Shown one piece after another: positions 18,007 through 27,626 of a stretch of 64,000 nt of DNA. Within the stretch, counting starts at the first letter, position 1, and each line of letters begins with the position of its first letter. Origin of the DNA: Deltaproteobacteria bacterium HGW-Deltaproteobacteria-18 (lineage in GTDB: Bacteria; Desulfobacterota; Desulfovibrionia; Desulfovibrionales; Desulfomicrobiaceae); assembly GCA_002841885.1 (NCBI GenBank), contig PHBE01000002.1, positions 62,001-126,000 of the forward strand, written 5' to 3'. The translations under genes and the position numbers were made by a program. The notes beneath the pieces are model-generated. The model was given only the letters and a program-made list of their open reading frames with translations. It was not told the DNA's origin and ran no database searches.

Positions 18007-18900
18007 CTAGAGGTTGCGATAAACCTTGCTACCGGGTGCCACGTCGTCCACGACCCAGACATTGCCGCCAATGACCGCGCCTTCTCCGATGGTGATGCGC
18101 CCGAGGATGGTCGCGCCGGAGTAGATGGTCGCGTTGTCCTCGACGATGGGGTGACGGGCGATGCCCTTGACCAGATGTCCGTTCTCGCCCTTGGGAAAGC
18201 TCTTGGCGCCAAGGGTCACACCCTGGTACAGACGCACGTTCCTGCCGATGATGCAGGTCTCGCCGATGACCGTGCCCGTGCCGTGATCGATGAAGAAGGA
18301 CTCGCCGATGGTGGCGCCGGGATGGATGTCGATGCCGGTGGCGGAATGCGCCATCTCGCTGATGATGCGCGGGATGAGCGGGACGCCCAGGAGGTAGAGT
18401 TCATGCGCGATGCGGTGGTTGGTCACGGCCCGGATGGACGGATAGCAGAAGATGGTCTCTCCGGGATTCTTGGCCGCCGGGTCACCGGCAAAGGCGGCCT
18501 GCACGTCCGTTGCCAACATGTGGCGGATGCGCGGCAGGGTCTGCAGGAATTCGTTACAGAGATTTTCGGCCCTGACCTCGCACTCCACTGAACAGGAATG
18601 CTCGTCTTTCTCGCAGGCAAAGCAGAAGCCCCGCTCCACCTGCTGGATCAACTCGCGGCGCACCTTTTCCAGCTTGGAGCCCACAAAGTAGGCCATGTTC
18701 TGGGGCGTGATGAAGGATTCCTTGAAAAAACCCGGAAAAAGCACGGACCGCAGCCGCTCCACGATCTCCGAGAGAAGCTCCACCGAGGGCATGGGCGAGC
18801 CGAACGAAGGCTGGTGATAGACGCCGCTGTAGGATTCGGGAGCGCAGAGGCTTTCCACCACCCCGCTCAGGACATTGTCGATTTTCAGATACTTGGCCAT
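18007..18900 (-). CDS. cysE: Serine O-acetyltransferase
   Basis: A 297-residue enzyme making O-acetylserine from serine and acetyl-CoA, the first step of cysteine synthesis. An extended N-terminal helical region contains a cysteine cluster (CFACEKDEHSCSVEC, about 92-106) that is unusual for E. coli CysE. The catalytic left-handed beta-helix region shows IDIHPGATIGESFFIDHGTGTVIGET with the active-site Asp/His pair, then hexapeptide repeats to GGNVWVV. The length and N-terminus resemble the SatA/EpsC-like forms of anaerobes. It lies 2 bases after cysK, in one operon. Confidence 0.93.
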   Translation of the reverse strand: MAKYLKIDNVLSGVVESLCAPESYSGVYHQPSFGSPMPSVELLSEIVERLRSVLFPGFFKESFITPQNMAYFVGSKLEKVRRELIQQVERGFCFACEKDEHSCSVECEVRAENLCNEFLQTLPRIRHMLATDVQAAFAGDPAAKNPGETIFCYPSIRAVTNHRIAHELYLLGVPLIPRIISEMAHSATGIDIHPGATIGESFFIDHGTGTVIGETCIIGRNVRLYQGVTLGAKSFPKGENGHLVKGIARHPIVEDNATIYSGATILGRITIGEGAVIGGNVWVVDDVAPGSKVYRNL

Positions 18901-18902
18901 GC

Positions 18903-19832
18903 TCAGCTCTTGGATGCAAAAAGTTCAGTGGACAGATACCGCTCGCCCGTGTCGCAGATGATGGCGACGATGAGCTTGCCTTCCATTTCCGGTTCCCGGG
19001 CCAGTTCCAGGGCCGCCCAGACATTGGCCCCCGAAGAGATCCCGCACAGAATCCCCTCTTCGCGGGCAAGGCGACGGGCCATGATCATGGCGTCCTCGTT
19101 GGAAACGCCGATTATGCGGTCCATGGCGCTGCGGTCGAGCACTTCGGGGATGAAATTGGCGCCGATGCCCTGGATTTTGTGTGGTCCGGCCTTGCCGCCG
19201 CTGAGGAGCGGAGAGGCTGAAGGCTCCACGGCCACCGCCATGAAGCCCTGCTTGCGGCGCCTCAGGGTGCGGCCCACGCCGGTGATGGTCCCGCCAGTGC
19301 CCACACCGGCCACCAATACGTCGATGCGGCCGTCGGTGTCGTGCCAGAGCTCTTCCGCCGTGGTCCGCTCGTGCATGGCCGGATTGGCCGGATTGACGAA
19401 CTGCCCGGGCATGAAGCCGTCCTCAAGAGAAGCCAGGATCTTTTCCGCTTCGGCCACGGCCCCGGCCATGCCCGCCGACGCAGGGGTGAGAACCAGTTCG
19501 GCGCCCATGGCCGAAAGGAGCATGCGACGCTCAAGGCTCATGGACTCGGGCATGGTCAGGATGAGATGATAGCCGCGCACGGCGCAGACAAAAGCCAAAC
19601 CCACGCCGGTGTTGCCGCTGGTGGGCTCGACAATGACCGATCCGGGCCGAAGCCTGCCGCTGCGTTCAGCCTCGTCGATCATGTTCAGCGCTATGCGGTC
19701 CTTGATGGAGGACAGGGGGTTGAAAAATTCGAGCTTGACCACGACATCGGCCACGCAGCCTTTGGTCAGACGGTTCAGACGAACCAGGGGGGTATTGCCG
19801 ACCAGGTCGGTCATGGAATTTGCGATCTTCAT
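18903..19832 (-). CDS. cysK: Cysteine synthase A (O-acetylserine sulfhydrylase)
   Basis: A 309-residue PLP enzyme that replaces the acetyl group of O-acetylserine by sulfide. The PLP lysine lies in LSSIKDRIA, with the substrate loop [12 protein letters not shown], the phosphate-binding GTGGTITG loop and the C-terminal [12 protein letters not shown]. The ATG at 19832 follows AGGAGGC. In a sulfide-producing organism this enzyme taps the product of dissimilatory sulfate reduction. It is the first gene of cysK-cysE; having both in one operon favours formation of the cysteine synthase complex. Confidence 0.95.
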   Translation of the reverse strand: MKIANSMTDLVGNTPLVRLNRLTKGCVADVVVKLEFFNPLSSIKDRIALNMIDEAERSGRLRPGSVIVEPTSGNTGVGLAFVCAVRGYHLILTMPESMSLERRMLLSAMGAELVLTPASAGMAGAVAEAEKILASLEDGFMPGQFVNPANPAMHERTTAEELWHDTDGRIDVLVAGVGTGGTITGVGRTLRRRKQGFMAVAVEPSASPLLSGGKAGPHKIQGIGANFIPEVLDRSAMDRIIGVSNEDAMIMARRLAREEGILCGISSGANVWAALELAREPEMEGKLIVAIICDTGERYLSTELFASKS

Positions 19833-19892
19833 GGAGCCTCCTGAAAAGGAATGGTCGCGCGAAAATGAACCAGGATGGAGGGTAAGTCCAGG

Positions 19893-19921
19893 CAAAAAAA
19901 ATCCGGCCTTGAGGCCGGACG
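19893..19921 (-). terminator. Intrinsic terminator of the HU gene
   Basis: A TCCGGCC/GGCCGGA 7-bp stem with a TTGA loop (19902-19919) is followed on the minus strand by eight T (19901-19894). Confidence 0.9.
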
Positions 19922-19941
19922 AAATGAAGAAAAAATATATT

Positions 19942-20247
19942 TTATTCCAAACCCTTGGTTATGAAATCAAGAGATGTGAGGGCATCTTTGAGGCGCTTGC
20001 CGGGCGAAAATTTTATGTCACGTCCGGGACGCGGGTCCTCGCCCTTGCGTGGAGCGCGCTCAACCACGGCCATGGTCCCGATGCCCGGCAGGTTGATCTT
20101 GTCACCCTTGCTCAAGGACTCGGTGATGCTCTCCATCATGGCATCCACGACTCGCTCGGCCTCCTCCTCGGAGTAGCCCATTTCAGCCTTGAGACGCTCG
20201 ATGAGGTCGGCTTTCTCCACATGAATTTCAGTGTTGTCCTCTACCAT
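19942..20247 (-). CDS. HU/IHF family DNA-binding protein
   Basis: A 101-residue nucleoid protein. It has the N-terminal helical dimerisation part ([28 protein letters not shown]), the [12 protein letters not shown] strand, and a DNA-binding arm with [27 protein letters not shown]. The arm has PRPGRDI rather than the usual NPxTGE/K of HU, so it is a divergent HU or IHF-like paralogue. ATG at 20247 is preferred (GAGGTG seven bases upstream) over a GTG at 20256. It is monocistronic, divergent from gltB. Confidence 0.9.
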   Translation of the reverse strand: MVEDNTEIHVEKADLIERLKAEMGYSEEEAERVVDAMMESITESLSKGDKINLPGIGTMAVVERAPRKGEDPRPGRDIKFSPGKRLKDALTSLDFITKGLE

Positions 20248-20309
20248 AAACGTCACCTCGTATTGGTATGTGTCATTAGATAGACAAAACCGGCCGCGCG
20301 GTAAAGAGC

Positions 20310-20327
20310 TTCACAAAGCTTTGTGAA
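20310..20327. promoter_or_regulatory. Perfect 18-bp palindrome between HU and gltB
   Basis: TTCACAAAGCTTTGTGAA is a perfect inverted repeat. Its right half runs into TTGTGAAATATTTATTGA (20321-20338), which matches the Rex-type operator TTGTGAAATATTTCACAA at 14 of 18 positions. It lies 80-100 bases upstream of both divergent starts. A regulator binding here is likely, but its identity is inferred only from motif shape. Confidence 0.45.
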
Positions 20328-20407
20328 ATATTTATTGAAATGGCCCCCAGCACTATTTTCAGGCTATGGGGATTTATCCTTGCCTTGTCAATCCCGGGAG
20401 ATCCGTA

Positions 20408-23400
20408 ATGAATAGACCACATCTGCTGGTGGAAGAACGAGACGCCTGCGCCATCATCGCCTTCGTGGACAAGCGCGGCCGCGCCACCCACGCCAACATC
20501 GTCAAGACCATCGACGCCCTGAAAAAAATGGCCCACCGCTCCGGCGACATAAACAGCGAAGGCGATGGCTGCGGCATCCTGACCGACATCCCGCGCACCA
20601 TCTGGGGACAACGCCTCGAAGCGGCGGGCCTGAGCCGCCACCTGAGCGAGAGCCGCGGATTTTTTGTCGGCCATTTTTTTCTGCCCACGGACGCACCGGA
20701 GCAAACCGGGGAATTCAGGGAGCGGCTGCGAACCATCCTGACCGCAGCCGGCGCGGAAACACTTCTTGAAGTGGACGACCAGATGCACGCCGCCGAGCTT
20801 GGGCCCATGGCCCGGACCGAAGCGCCCTTTTTTCTGCAGATCTGCGGCCTGGTCCGCGACGACAACCGGCAGGAAGGCGGCAAGCGCCTTTTCAACATCC
20901 AGATGGAACTGGAGCGCGCCATGCCCGAAGTGCATGCCTGCTCGCTCAGCCTCGACAGCGTCATATACAAGCTGCGCGGCACCCCCGACCTTCTGATCCG
21001 GGTCTATCCGGACCTGCAGAACCCGGACAGCAAATCAATGATCACGCTCGGCCACAGCCGCTACTCCACCAACACCCTGCCCACGGCCGAACGCGCCCAG
21101 CCCTTCTCGCTGCTGGGACACAACGGTGAGATCAACACCATCGAGAAGCTGCGCAGCTCGGCCCGGGCGCTCGGCATCATGCCCACTCCCGGAGGCAGCG
21201 ACTCCCAGGACCTGAACCGCATCCTCGAAGGCCTCATCCATCTGCATGGCTTTGAATTCATGGAAGCGCTGGAGATGGTCTTCCCGGCCATTCATACCGA
21301 AGTTGAGAGAATGCCCGCCGGTCTTCGTCGCATGTACGGCTTCTACCGCTGGTTTTTCGCACCGTCCGCCCAGGGCCCGGCAGCCGTGGTTTCGCGGTTC
21401 GGCGACATGTGCATGGGCAGTGTCGATGCCCTGGGCCTTCGCCCGCTGTGGTTCGGGGAAAGCGACTACGACTATTTCCTGTCCTCGGAAAAGGGCGTGG
21501 TCGATCTGCAAAACACCATCCACGACCCGCGCCCCCTGGCCCCGGGTGAAAAAATCGCCATCATTTCCGGTGCGGGCAAGCGCGGCGAGGTGCTTGATTA
21601 TTGCGCGCTGCAGGAACGTCTCCTGCGCCTCTTCGAGCAGGGACGACTGACACCGCTGGCCGACAACCTTCACCTCAGAATTCCCGAATCCATCCTGAAC
21701 TGCCCCGAAGGGGCCTGTCACGAGTTGCGCCGCTTCTTCCAGGACCGGCCCGTGTTCGACGACGGTGAATGCCCGGCCACCTCCGCCCAGCTGGCGGCTT
21801 TCGGCTGGCACAAGTACGACCAGAACATGCGCAAGCACGTCGCTGCCACGGGCAAGGGGCCCATCGGCTCCATGGGTCATCAGGGTCCGCTGGCCTGCAT
21901 GGACGGCGAGAGCCTGGCCAACGTGAGCGATTTTTTCAAGGAGAACGTGGCCGTGGTCACCAACCCGGCCATCGACCGCGAGCGCGAGGCCGAGCATTTC
22001 TCCACCGCCGTCATCCTCGGCGACCGACCGGACACCCCGGACCATCCACCCGTGGGCCTGCGCCTCAAGACCCCCATCCTGCTTGGCGGCGAGTTCAGCC
22101 CGGCCCTGTCCTCCCTGGACATCCTGTCCGTTTGCCGGGAGCACGGCACGCACACCCTGGAACAGGTCCTTGACTTCTTCACCGCCCAGCAGCGCGACCC
22201 CTCGCGCATGGCCATCCTCGACGCAACCTATGTGCCGGACCAGGGGCTGGCAAAACGGCTTGACGAACTCGAGGACGAGGCCGTGCAGGCCATCGGACGC
22301 GGAGCGGCCATCCTGGTTCTCGACGACAGCGCCAGTTTCGTGAACGGACGGGTCTACATCGACCCGGGCCTGGCCACGGCCTGGCTGCACCGCGCCGCCG
22401 AAACGGGCCGCATCCCCCGCCTGCCTTCGCTCATCGTGCGTAGCGGAGCCATCCGCAACCTGCACGACATCATGTTCATGCTCGGCCTCGGCGCCGCCGC
22501 CGTGAATCCCTACATGCTCTGGAAACAGGCCTACGCCCAGGCCGAGAGCGCCGAAGGGCTCCAGCGCACCCTCTCCAACACCCTGACCGCGTTGCAGACG
22601 GGCGTGGAAAAAATCATGTCCACCATGGGCATCCACGAGCTGTGCGGATATGGCCGCATCTTCTCGTCCATCGGCCTCAAAAGGGAGCTCGAGGACGTTT
22701 TCGGCTGCGCCAATTTCTGCTCTTCCGCATCCGCGGGGCTTGGCTACCCGGAGCTCGAAGCCCAGGGTCGCAAGCGCGCGGAACTGGTCCGCCAGGGCAT
22801 CGATCGCAAGCTCGCAAGCGACCCCAAGCGCAACGCCATGACCGGAAAAATCCTGCGTTCCGTGGCCGTGGGCAAGACAGGCTACCTGCAGATGGGCGAA
22901 GCCCTGGAAGAAGTGGACCAAAACAACCCTGTCGGCCTGCGGCATCTGCTGGACATCACCACCCGCGACACCGCCCCCCTGCCGCTGGAGAACGTGGACA
23001 TCTCCATCGGCCGGCACTCCATGCCGCTCCTGATCTGCGCCATGTCTTTCGGCTCCCAGGGAGAAAGCTCCTTTCGGGCCTATGCCGAAGCTGCGCGCAA
23101 GACGAACATCGTATGCATGAACGGCGAGGGCGGCGAAATTCCGGACATGCTCGGCAAATACAGGGAAAATCGCGGCCAGCAAGTCGCATCGGGACGCTTC
23201 GGCGTGTCCATGGAGCTTTTGAACTCGGCCCGCTACCTTGAAATCAAGGTCGGACAGGGCGCCAAGCCCGGTGAAGGCGGTCACCTGCCCGGCTCCAAGG
23301 TCACCGAGATGGTGGCCCAGGCCCGGCACTGCAAGCCCGGCATCGCGCTCATTTCACCGTCCAACCATCATGACATCTATTCCATCGAAGACCTCTGCCA

Positions 23401-24973
23401 GATCATAACCGAGCTCAAGACCGCAAACCCCGAAGCGCGCATATCCGTCAAGATCCCGGTCACCAGTGGCGTAGCCACCATCGCCGTGGGCGTGGCCAAG
23501 GCCGGGGCGCACATCGTCAACATCAGCGGCTTCGAGGGCGGAACGGGCGCGGCCCGCGAGCACGCCAAGAAGTACGTAGGCCTGCCCGTGGAGATCGGCG
23601 TGACCCAGGCCCACCGGGGGCTGGTCGAGGCGGGCCTGCGGCATCAGGTCGAACTCTGGTGCGACGGCGGCGTGCGTTCCGGAGCGGACGTGGTCAAGCT
23701 CATCTGCCTCGGTGCAGACCGGGTCGGGGTCGGCACGGTGGCACTCATGGGGGTGGGCTGCATCAGCTGCGAGCAGTGTCATCTGGACGTCTGCCCGCGC
23801 GGAATCTCCACCCAGATCCGCACCGTGGAAGAGGCCAAGGCCCGCGGCGTCAAGCTCTTCAAGCCGCTGCAAAGCGAGGTCGAGGCCGAGAACCTGGCCC
23901 GCCTGCTGCGTGCGTTCGGCGACCAGATCCGCCACATTCTGGCCGGACTCGGCGAGCGGAAGCTGGCCGACCTGGTCGGCCGCACGGACCTTCTGGTGCA
24001 GGCCAGGGGCCACGATCAGGTCGACCTGACCGACTTGCTCGTGCCCGCGCCCATGGACAGCGTGAAAGCCTACTGCCCGGTGCCGCGCATCGTGCGCAGA
24101 CCGCTGGACAACCTGACCCGGGTCATCTCCGACATGGCCATTTCCACCCTCGGCGAAGAATGCGGGTTCGTGCAGTACAAGGAAGAGAACGTGCGCTCCG
24201 TGGACCGGGCCGTGGGAACGTATCTGGCGGGAGCCATGGTGCGGGAGCGCTCGGCTGACGAGCGGGGCAAGGTGGAGCTGCTCCTGACCTCCTCGGTCCC
24301 GGGCAACGGCCTGTGCGCCTTCAATATCGACGGCATAGGCACCGTGGTCGAGGGCGGCGGCCAGGACGGCATAGCCAAGGGGGCGCGCGGCGGCGAGGTC
24401 TGCATCCTGAAAGGCGCGAACATCCTCGGTCAGCGCGTGGACGGGTCCGTGGGCAAATCCCTGGCTTACGGGGCTCTTTCCGGCACGATCATGGTCCAGA
24501 ACCAGGCCGACTCGAGGGCCTGCGTACGCATGTCCGGAGCCGACGCCATCTTCGGAGGGCGCATCACCGCACCAGTGCGCGACGAACTCGGAAACATCGC
24601 CTCGCGGGCGCACCTCAAGGGCTTCGCCTTCGAATACATGACCGGCGGCCGTGCCGTGGTCCTGGGCGACCCTGGCCCCTGGATGTGCGCGGGCATGACC
24701 GGCGGCGTCATCTACCAGTGCCTCTACCCGGAATGGAACTTCGGCCGCGAGAATCTGCAGCGCCGCTTTTCAAGCGGTGCGCATGTGGTCGTAAGGAATC
24801 TGGATGAAGACGACGAGGCGCAAGTGCGGGATTTGCTGGGCAAGTATGTCCACACCCTGGAGCAAAGCTTCCAGAACGAGGAAGCACTGATCGTGCAGGG
24901 GCTGGCAAACGAAGCCAAAAAACGTTTCGTCAAGATCGTGCCGGGATCCGGCACCGGCATCAAGCCGGAATGA
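20408..24973 (+). CDS. gltB: Glutamate synthase large subunit
   Basis: A 1521-residue enzyme making glutamate from glutamine and 2-oxoglutarate. A class II glutaminase domain (about 14-430) starts at Cys14 in RDACAIIAF, implying removal of a short propeptide. The central domain (about 480-770) is followed by the FMN-binding synthase domain (about 830-1190), which contains the [3Fe-4S] ligands Cys1118, Cys1124 and Cys1129 in the C-x5-C-x4-C spacing of bacterial GltB. The C-terminal GXGXG domain has IDGIGTVVEGGGQDG. ATG at 20408 has GGGAG upstream. No gltD is adjacent, so the electron donor subunit must be encoded elsewhere or be a ferredoxin. Confidence 0.95.
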   Translation: MNRPHLLVEERDACAIIAFVDKRGRATHANIVKTIDALKKMAHRSGDINSEGDGCGILTDIPRTIWGQRLEAAGLSRHLSESRGFFVGHFFLPTDAPEQTGEFRERLRTILTAAGAETLLEVDDQMHAAELGPMARTEAPFFLQICGLVRDDNRQEGGKRLFNIQMELERAMPEVHACSLSLDSVIYKLRGTPDLLIRVYPDLQNPDSKSMITLGHSRYSTNTLPTAERAQPFSLLGHNGEINTIEKLRSSARALGIMPTPGGSDSQDLNRILEGLIHLHGFEFMEALEMVFPAIHTEVERMPAGLRRMYGFYRWFFAPSAQGPAAVVSRFGDMCMGSVDALGLRPLWFGESDYDYFLSSEKGVVDLQNTIHDPRPLAPGEKIAIISGAGKRGEVLDYCALQERLLRLFEQGRLTPLADNLHLRIPESILNCPEGACHELRRFFQDRPVFDDGECPATSAQLAAFGWHKYDQNMRKHVAATGKGPIGSMGHQGPLACMDGESLANVSDFFKENVAVVTNPAIDREREAEHFSTAVILGDRPDTPDHPPVGLRLKTPILLGGEFSPALSSLDILSVCREHGTHTLEQVLDFFTAQQRDPSRMAILDATYVPDQGLAKRLDELEDEAVQAIGRGAAILVLDDSASFVNGRVYIDPGLATAWLHRAAETGRIPRLPSLIVRSGAIRNLHDIMFMLGLGAAAVNPYMLWKQAYAQAESAEGLQRTLSNTLTALQTGVEKIMSTMGIHELCGYGRIFSSIGLKRELEDVFGCANFCSSASAGLGYPELEAQGRKRAELVRQGIDRKLASDPKRNAMTGKILRSVAVGKTGYLQMGEALEEVDQNNPVGLRHLLDITTRDTAPLPLENVDISIGRHSMPLLICAMSFGSQGESSFRAYAEAARKTNIVCMNGEGGEIPDMLGKYRENRGQQVASGRFGVSMELLNSARYLEIKVGQGAKPGEGGHLPGSKVTEMVAQARHCKPGIALISPSNHHDIYSIEDLCQIITELKTANPEARISVKIPVTSGVATIAVGVAKAGAHIVNISGFEGGTGAAREHAKKYVGLPVEIGVTQAHRGLVEAGLRHQVELWCDGGVRSGADVVKLICLGADRVGVGTVALMGVGCISCEQCHLDVCPRGISTQIRTVEEAKARGVKLFKPLQSEVEAENLARLLRAFGDQIRHILAGLGERKLADLVGRTDLLVQARGHDQVDLTDLLVPAPMDSVKAYCPVPRIVRRPLDNLTRVISDMAISTLGEECGFVQYKEENVRSVDRAVGTYLAGAMVRERSADERGKVELLLTSSVPGNGLCAFNIDGIGTVVEGGGQDGIAKGARGGEVCILKGANILGQRVDGSVGKSLAYGALSGTIMVQNQADSRACVRMSGADAIFGGRITAPVRDELGNIASRAHLKGFAFEYMTGGRAVVLGDPGPWMCAGMTGGVIYQCLYPEWNFGRENLQRRFSSGAHVVVRNLDEDDEAQVRDLLGKYVHTLEQSFQNEEALIVQGLANEAKKRFVKIVPGSGTGIKPE

Positions 24974-24981
24974 AAACACAC

Positions 24982-25017
24982 ATGGCGCCGGGACAGACTT
25001 CCGGCGCCATGCCGCTT
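24982..25017 (+). terminator. Intrinsic terminator of gltB
   Basis: A perfect 10-bp stem ATGGCGCCGG/CCGGCGCCAT (24982-24991 and 25001-25010) is followed after GCCGC by a short T run. It starts 8 bases after the gltB stop. Confidence 0.8.
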
Positions 25018-25215
25018 TTCATTGACGGACGGCTCAAGGGGGACTTCCGGCACGTCAACTCACGCATTCCAGGGTATTTCAAAGATGCCACTCCACCGAT
25101 TGATTATCCCCTTGGATTTTCGGGCAGCGGGAATGAACCCAGTGCGCATGCGCCCGCCGAACCGTGCAGCAAACAAGGCTGTCCGCTCAAGACGACCAAA
25201 GGCCCATGCCCCTGA

Positions 25216-25383
25216 TTACAAAGGCAGACCCATGGCGATCACGGCAACGGCAACACAAACCGGAGTTATGAGAAAAGTGGCCACAAAACGCCGCAGACGT
25301 CTCTCCCTGATGCAGACGGCACATATTCCCTTGCGGTCATCCGCAAAATGCAACCCGCATTTCGGGCAAGCATAGATAGTCAT
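25216..25383 (-). CDS. Small zinc-ribbon membrane protein
   Basis: A 55-residue frame starting MTIYACPKCGLHFADDRKGI. Two CxxC pairs (C6/C9 and C21/C24) form a predicted zinc ribbon, followed by a basic stretch RERRLRRF and one hydrophobic helix (about 33-54) ending at the C-terminus, so it is probably a tail-anchored small membrane protein with a cytosolic zinc ribbon. The start is strongly supported by AGGGAGGG 10-17 bases upstream. No function is known. It lies convergent to gltB and is preceded by AT-rich DNA that could hold its promoter. Confidence 0.72.
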   Translation of the reverse strand: MTIYACPKCGLHFADDRKGICAVCIRERRLRRFVATFLITPVCVAVAVIAMGLPL

Positions 25384-26054
25384 GAGAAAACCCTCCCTTT
25401 GTTTCCCGGTTGACTATCATTTTTGCTTAGGTTTATCAGCAACTGTAAGAGTTTATATCAATAAATACAGAGAGATACTAATTAAAAAAGACATTCAAAT
25501 ACTCATTAACAATTAGCAGCAGCACGCATTCAGTACTCAATTGTCAAGGACACAGCAGTCATCGCCACGAAGCCTCCCTACGGCTCCCCCCTCTGCCTGA
25601 AATGATCTCGAGTGCTCGGAAGTGTGACGTTTTTTTCAGCATTTGCCATTTTCTACCCGAATGCCTGATCCTGAACAAAAAAACGCCACCGATGATGCTT
25701 GGGCGCAGCCTGCGGATTCTAAAAAACTTCCATCCCAACAAACGTTGTCCGGGCCGACGCACGCAGAACAGGCCCCACCCCCTGCCGGCGGATATTTGAC
25801 GAAACAGCGTCCCATCAGCTTGACGTTTTCCGTTTCACGCGACTAAACTGCCGTTCCGAAAACGATTATCGGTAACGCGCCATTACAGTGGCGCCGCATG
25901 TTCTCCCTGTGCCAGGTGGCACTGTGCGCGCTTTCCTACAGGACGGCCGGCGTAGAACGGAGCCGCAAGGCCGCTGACTTCACAAGAGTTTGCAGTCTGG
26001 CGAAAAACCATGTCATCCTCCAACCAACTACCGTTTTCAACAGGGGTATTGAGC
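25384..26054. other. 671-base intergenic region, no gene seen
   Basis: The part near 25420-25560 is clearly AT-rich compared with the surroundings. One weak promoter candidate for dctP, TTGACG (25820-25825) with an 18-base spacer and TAAACT (25844-25849), can be seen. No convincing reading frame or RNA gene was found. Confidence 0.5.
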
Positions 26055-27071
26055 ATGAAGAAGTGCGTTTTCCTGATCGTGTTGTGTCTGATCCTGCCCT
26101 CGCTCACGGTTTGCGCGGCAGAGTATAAATCGGAATATCGTCTGTCCACGGTACTTGGACCCGCCTTTCCCTGGGGCCGTGCTGCCGAACGCTGGGCCAA
26201 CCTGGTCCGCGAAAAGACCGAAGGCCGCATCAATATCAAGGTCTACCCCGGCACCAGCCTCGTCGGCGGCGACCAGACCAAGGAATTCACGGCCATCCGC
26301 CAGGGCGTCATCGATCTGGCCGTCGGCTCGTCCATCAACTGGTCCCCGCAGATCAAGCAGCTCAACCTGTTTTCCCTGCCCTTCCTGATGCCCGACGCCA
26401 AGGCCTTCGACGCCCTGATCACTGGGCCCGTGGCCGAAGACCTCTTCGCCATCCTTGAAAAACAGGGCGTCGTGCCGCTGGCCATCGGCGAGAACGGCTG
26501 GCGCGAGCTGTCTAACTCCAAGGTGAACATCACCTCCCCGGCCGACCTGAAGGGCCTCAAGATCCGCGTGGTCGGCTCGCCCATCTTCATCGACGGCTTC
26601 ACGGCCCTGGGTGCCAACCCGACCCAGATGAGCTGGGCCGACGCGCAGCCCGCCCTGGCCACCAAGGCCGTGGACGGCCAGGAGAACCCCCTGTCCGTGT
26701 TCAACGCCGCCAAGCTGCACACCGTCGAGCAGAAGTACCTGACCCTGTGGGGCTACATGGCCGACCCGCTGTTCTACGTGGTCAGCAAGAGCGTCTGGAG
26801 CGAATGGACCGAGGCCGACCGCGCCATCGTGGCCGAAGCCGCCAAACAGGCCGCCGCCGAAAACCTGATCGACGCACGCACGGGCATCACTCCCGAGGAC
26901 GACTCCCTGCTGAAAGAGATCGAGAAAAACGGCGTGACCATCACCCGTTTGACCGAGGAACAGCGCAAGCCCTTCCAGGAGGCCACCCGCCCCGTATTCG
27001 AGAAGTGGGCGGAAGTTGTAGGCAAGGATCTGGTCAAGAAGGCCGAGGACGCCATCGCCGCATCCCGCTAG
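26055..27071 (+). CDS. dctP: TRAP transporter solute-binding protein, DctP family
   Basis: A 338-residue periplasmic receptor. It has a signal peptide MKKCVFLIVLCLILPSLTVCAA, and a mature protein beginning EYKSEYRLSTVLGP. Typical DctP features are LRVREK-like start helices, TKEFTAIRQGVIDLA, the specificity region LKIRVVGSPIFIDGFTALGANPTQMSWAD with the ligand-carboxylate Arg, and QENPLSVF. It delivers a carboxylate, probably a C4-dicarboxylate or similar acid, to DctQM. ATG at 26055 is chosen because the signal peptide begins there. A hairpin follows the gene and separates it from dctQM. Confidence 0.93.
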   Translation: MKKCVFLIVLCLILPSLTVCAAEYKSEYRLSTVLGPAFPWGRAAERWANLVREKTEGRINIKVYPGTSLVGGDQTKEFTAIRQGVIDLAVGSSINWSPQIKQLNLFSLPFLMPDAKAFDALITGPVAEDLFAILEKQGVVPLAIGENGWRELSNSKVNITSPADLKGLKIRVVGSPIFIDGFTALGANPTQMSWADAQPALATKAVDGQENPLSVFNAAKLHTVEQKYLTLWGYMADPLFYVVSKSVWSEWTEADRAIVAEAAKQAAAENLIDARTGITPEDDSLLKEIEKNGVTITRLTEEQRKPFQEATRPVFEKWAEVVGKDLVKKAEDAIAASR

Positions 27072-27078
27072 ATTGGAC

Positions 27079-27103
27079 GGCCCGCCCCCAAGGCGGGCCT
27101 TTT
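27079..27103 (+). terminator. Intra-operon hairpin between dctP and dctQ
   Basis: A GGCCCGCC/GGCGGGCC stem with a CCCAA loop is followed by TTTT. A partial terminator or 3' stabilising structure here would raise binding-protein mRNA over the permease genes, as is common in such operons. Confidence 0.65.
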
Positions 27104-27155
27104 CCGCGATGCCGGGGCCTCCCCCACTTTGCTCCACCAACGCCAAGGATTGTCC

Positions 27156-27626
27156 ATGGAACCCGCCAAGAAACAGCCGGCCCGCATCGAACGGGCCCTG
27201 GCCGCAATGGTCATGGCTGCGCTGACCATCATCACCGGAGCCAACGTGCTCATGCGCTACCTGACCAACATCTCATTCGCCATGACCGAGGAGGTCTCTG
27301 TCTTCCTGCTCATGGTCCTGACCCTGGTTGGGGCCGTGTCGGCCTTTGCCGAAGGCCGGCACGTGAGCATCACCCTCTTCGTCAACGCCCTGCCATCCGG
27401 AGGCCGAAGGATCTGCGGCGCCCTGGCCTGGGCCTGCAATGTGGCCATGTTCGCCCTTTTGGCATGGCTTGGCGCCATGACCGCCTGGGACGACTATGCC
27501 TACGAGGTGACCTCGCCCGCCCTGGGTGTGCCGCAGTGGTGGTACAGCGGCTGGCTGCCGTTCTTCTCGGCCGTAATCGTGCTGCGCCTGGTCCTGTTTC
27601 TTTTCACTCGCAGGGGGCAGGCATGA
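27156..27626 (+). CDS. dctQ: TRAP transporter small permease, DctQ family
   Basis: A 156-residue inner-membrane protein with four predicted transmembrane helices and the family pattern VLMRYLTNISFAMTEEVSVFLLMVLTLVGAV followed by EGRHVSITLF. It forms the small membrane subunit bound to DctM. ATG at 27156 follows AAGGA; the frame upstream to 27129 is unlikely. Its stop overlaps the dctM start (ATGA). Confidence 0.92.
   Translation: MEPAKKQPARIERALAAMVMAALTIITGANVLMRYLTNISFAMTEEVSVFLLMVLTLVGAVSAFAEGRHVSITLFVNALPSGGRRICGALAWACNVAMFALLAWLGAMTAWDDYAYEVTSPALGVPQWWYSGWLPFFSAVIVLRLVLFLFTRRGQA

Noticed and set aside
21035-23329. 764-codon open frame on the minus strand
   Set aside because: It lies entirely antisense to gltB, whose protein shows all glutamate synthase motifs. 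Long antisense frames are expected in GC-rich DNA.
24970-25215. 81-codon frame overlapping the gltB stop
   Set aside because: The gltB terminator hairpin lies inside its first codons, there is no separate ribosome site, and no recognisable features. A real gene is possible but not supported.
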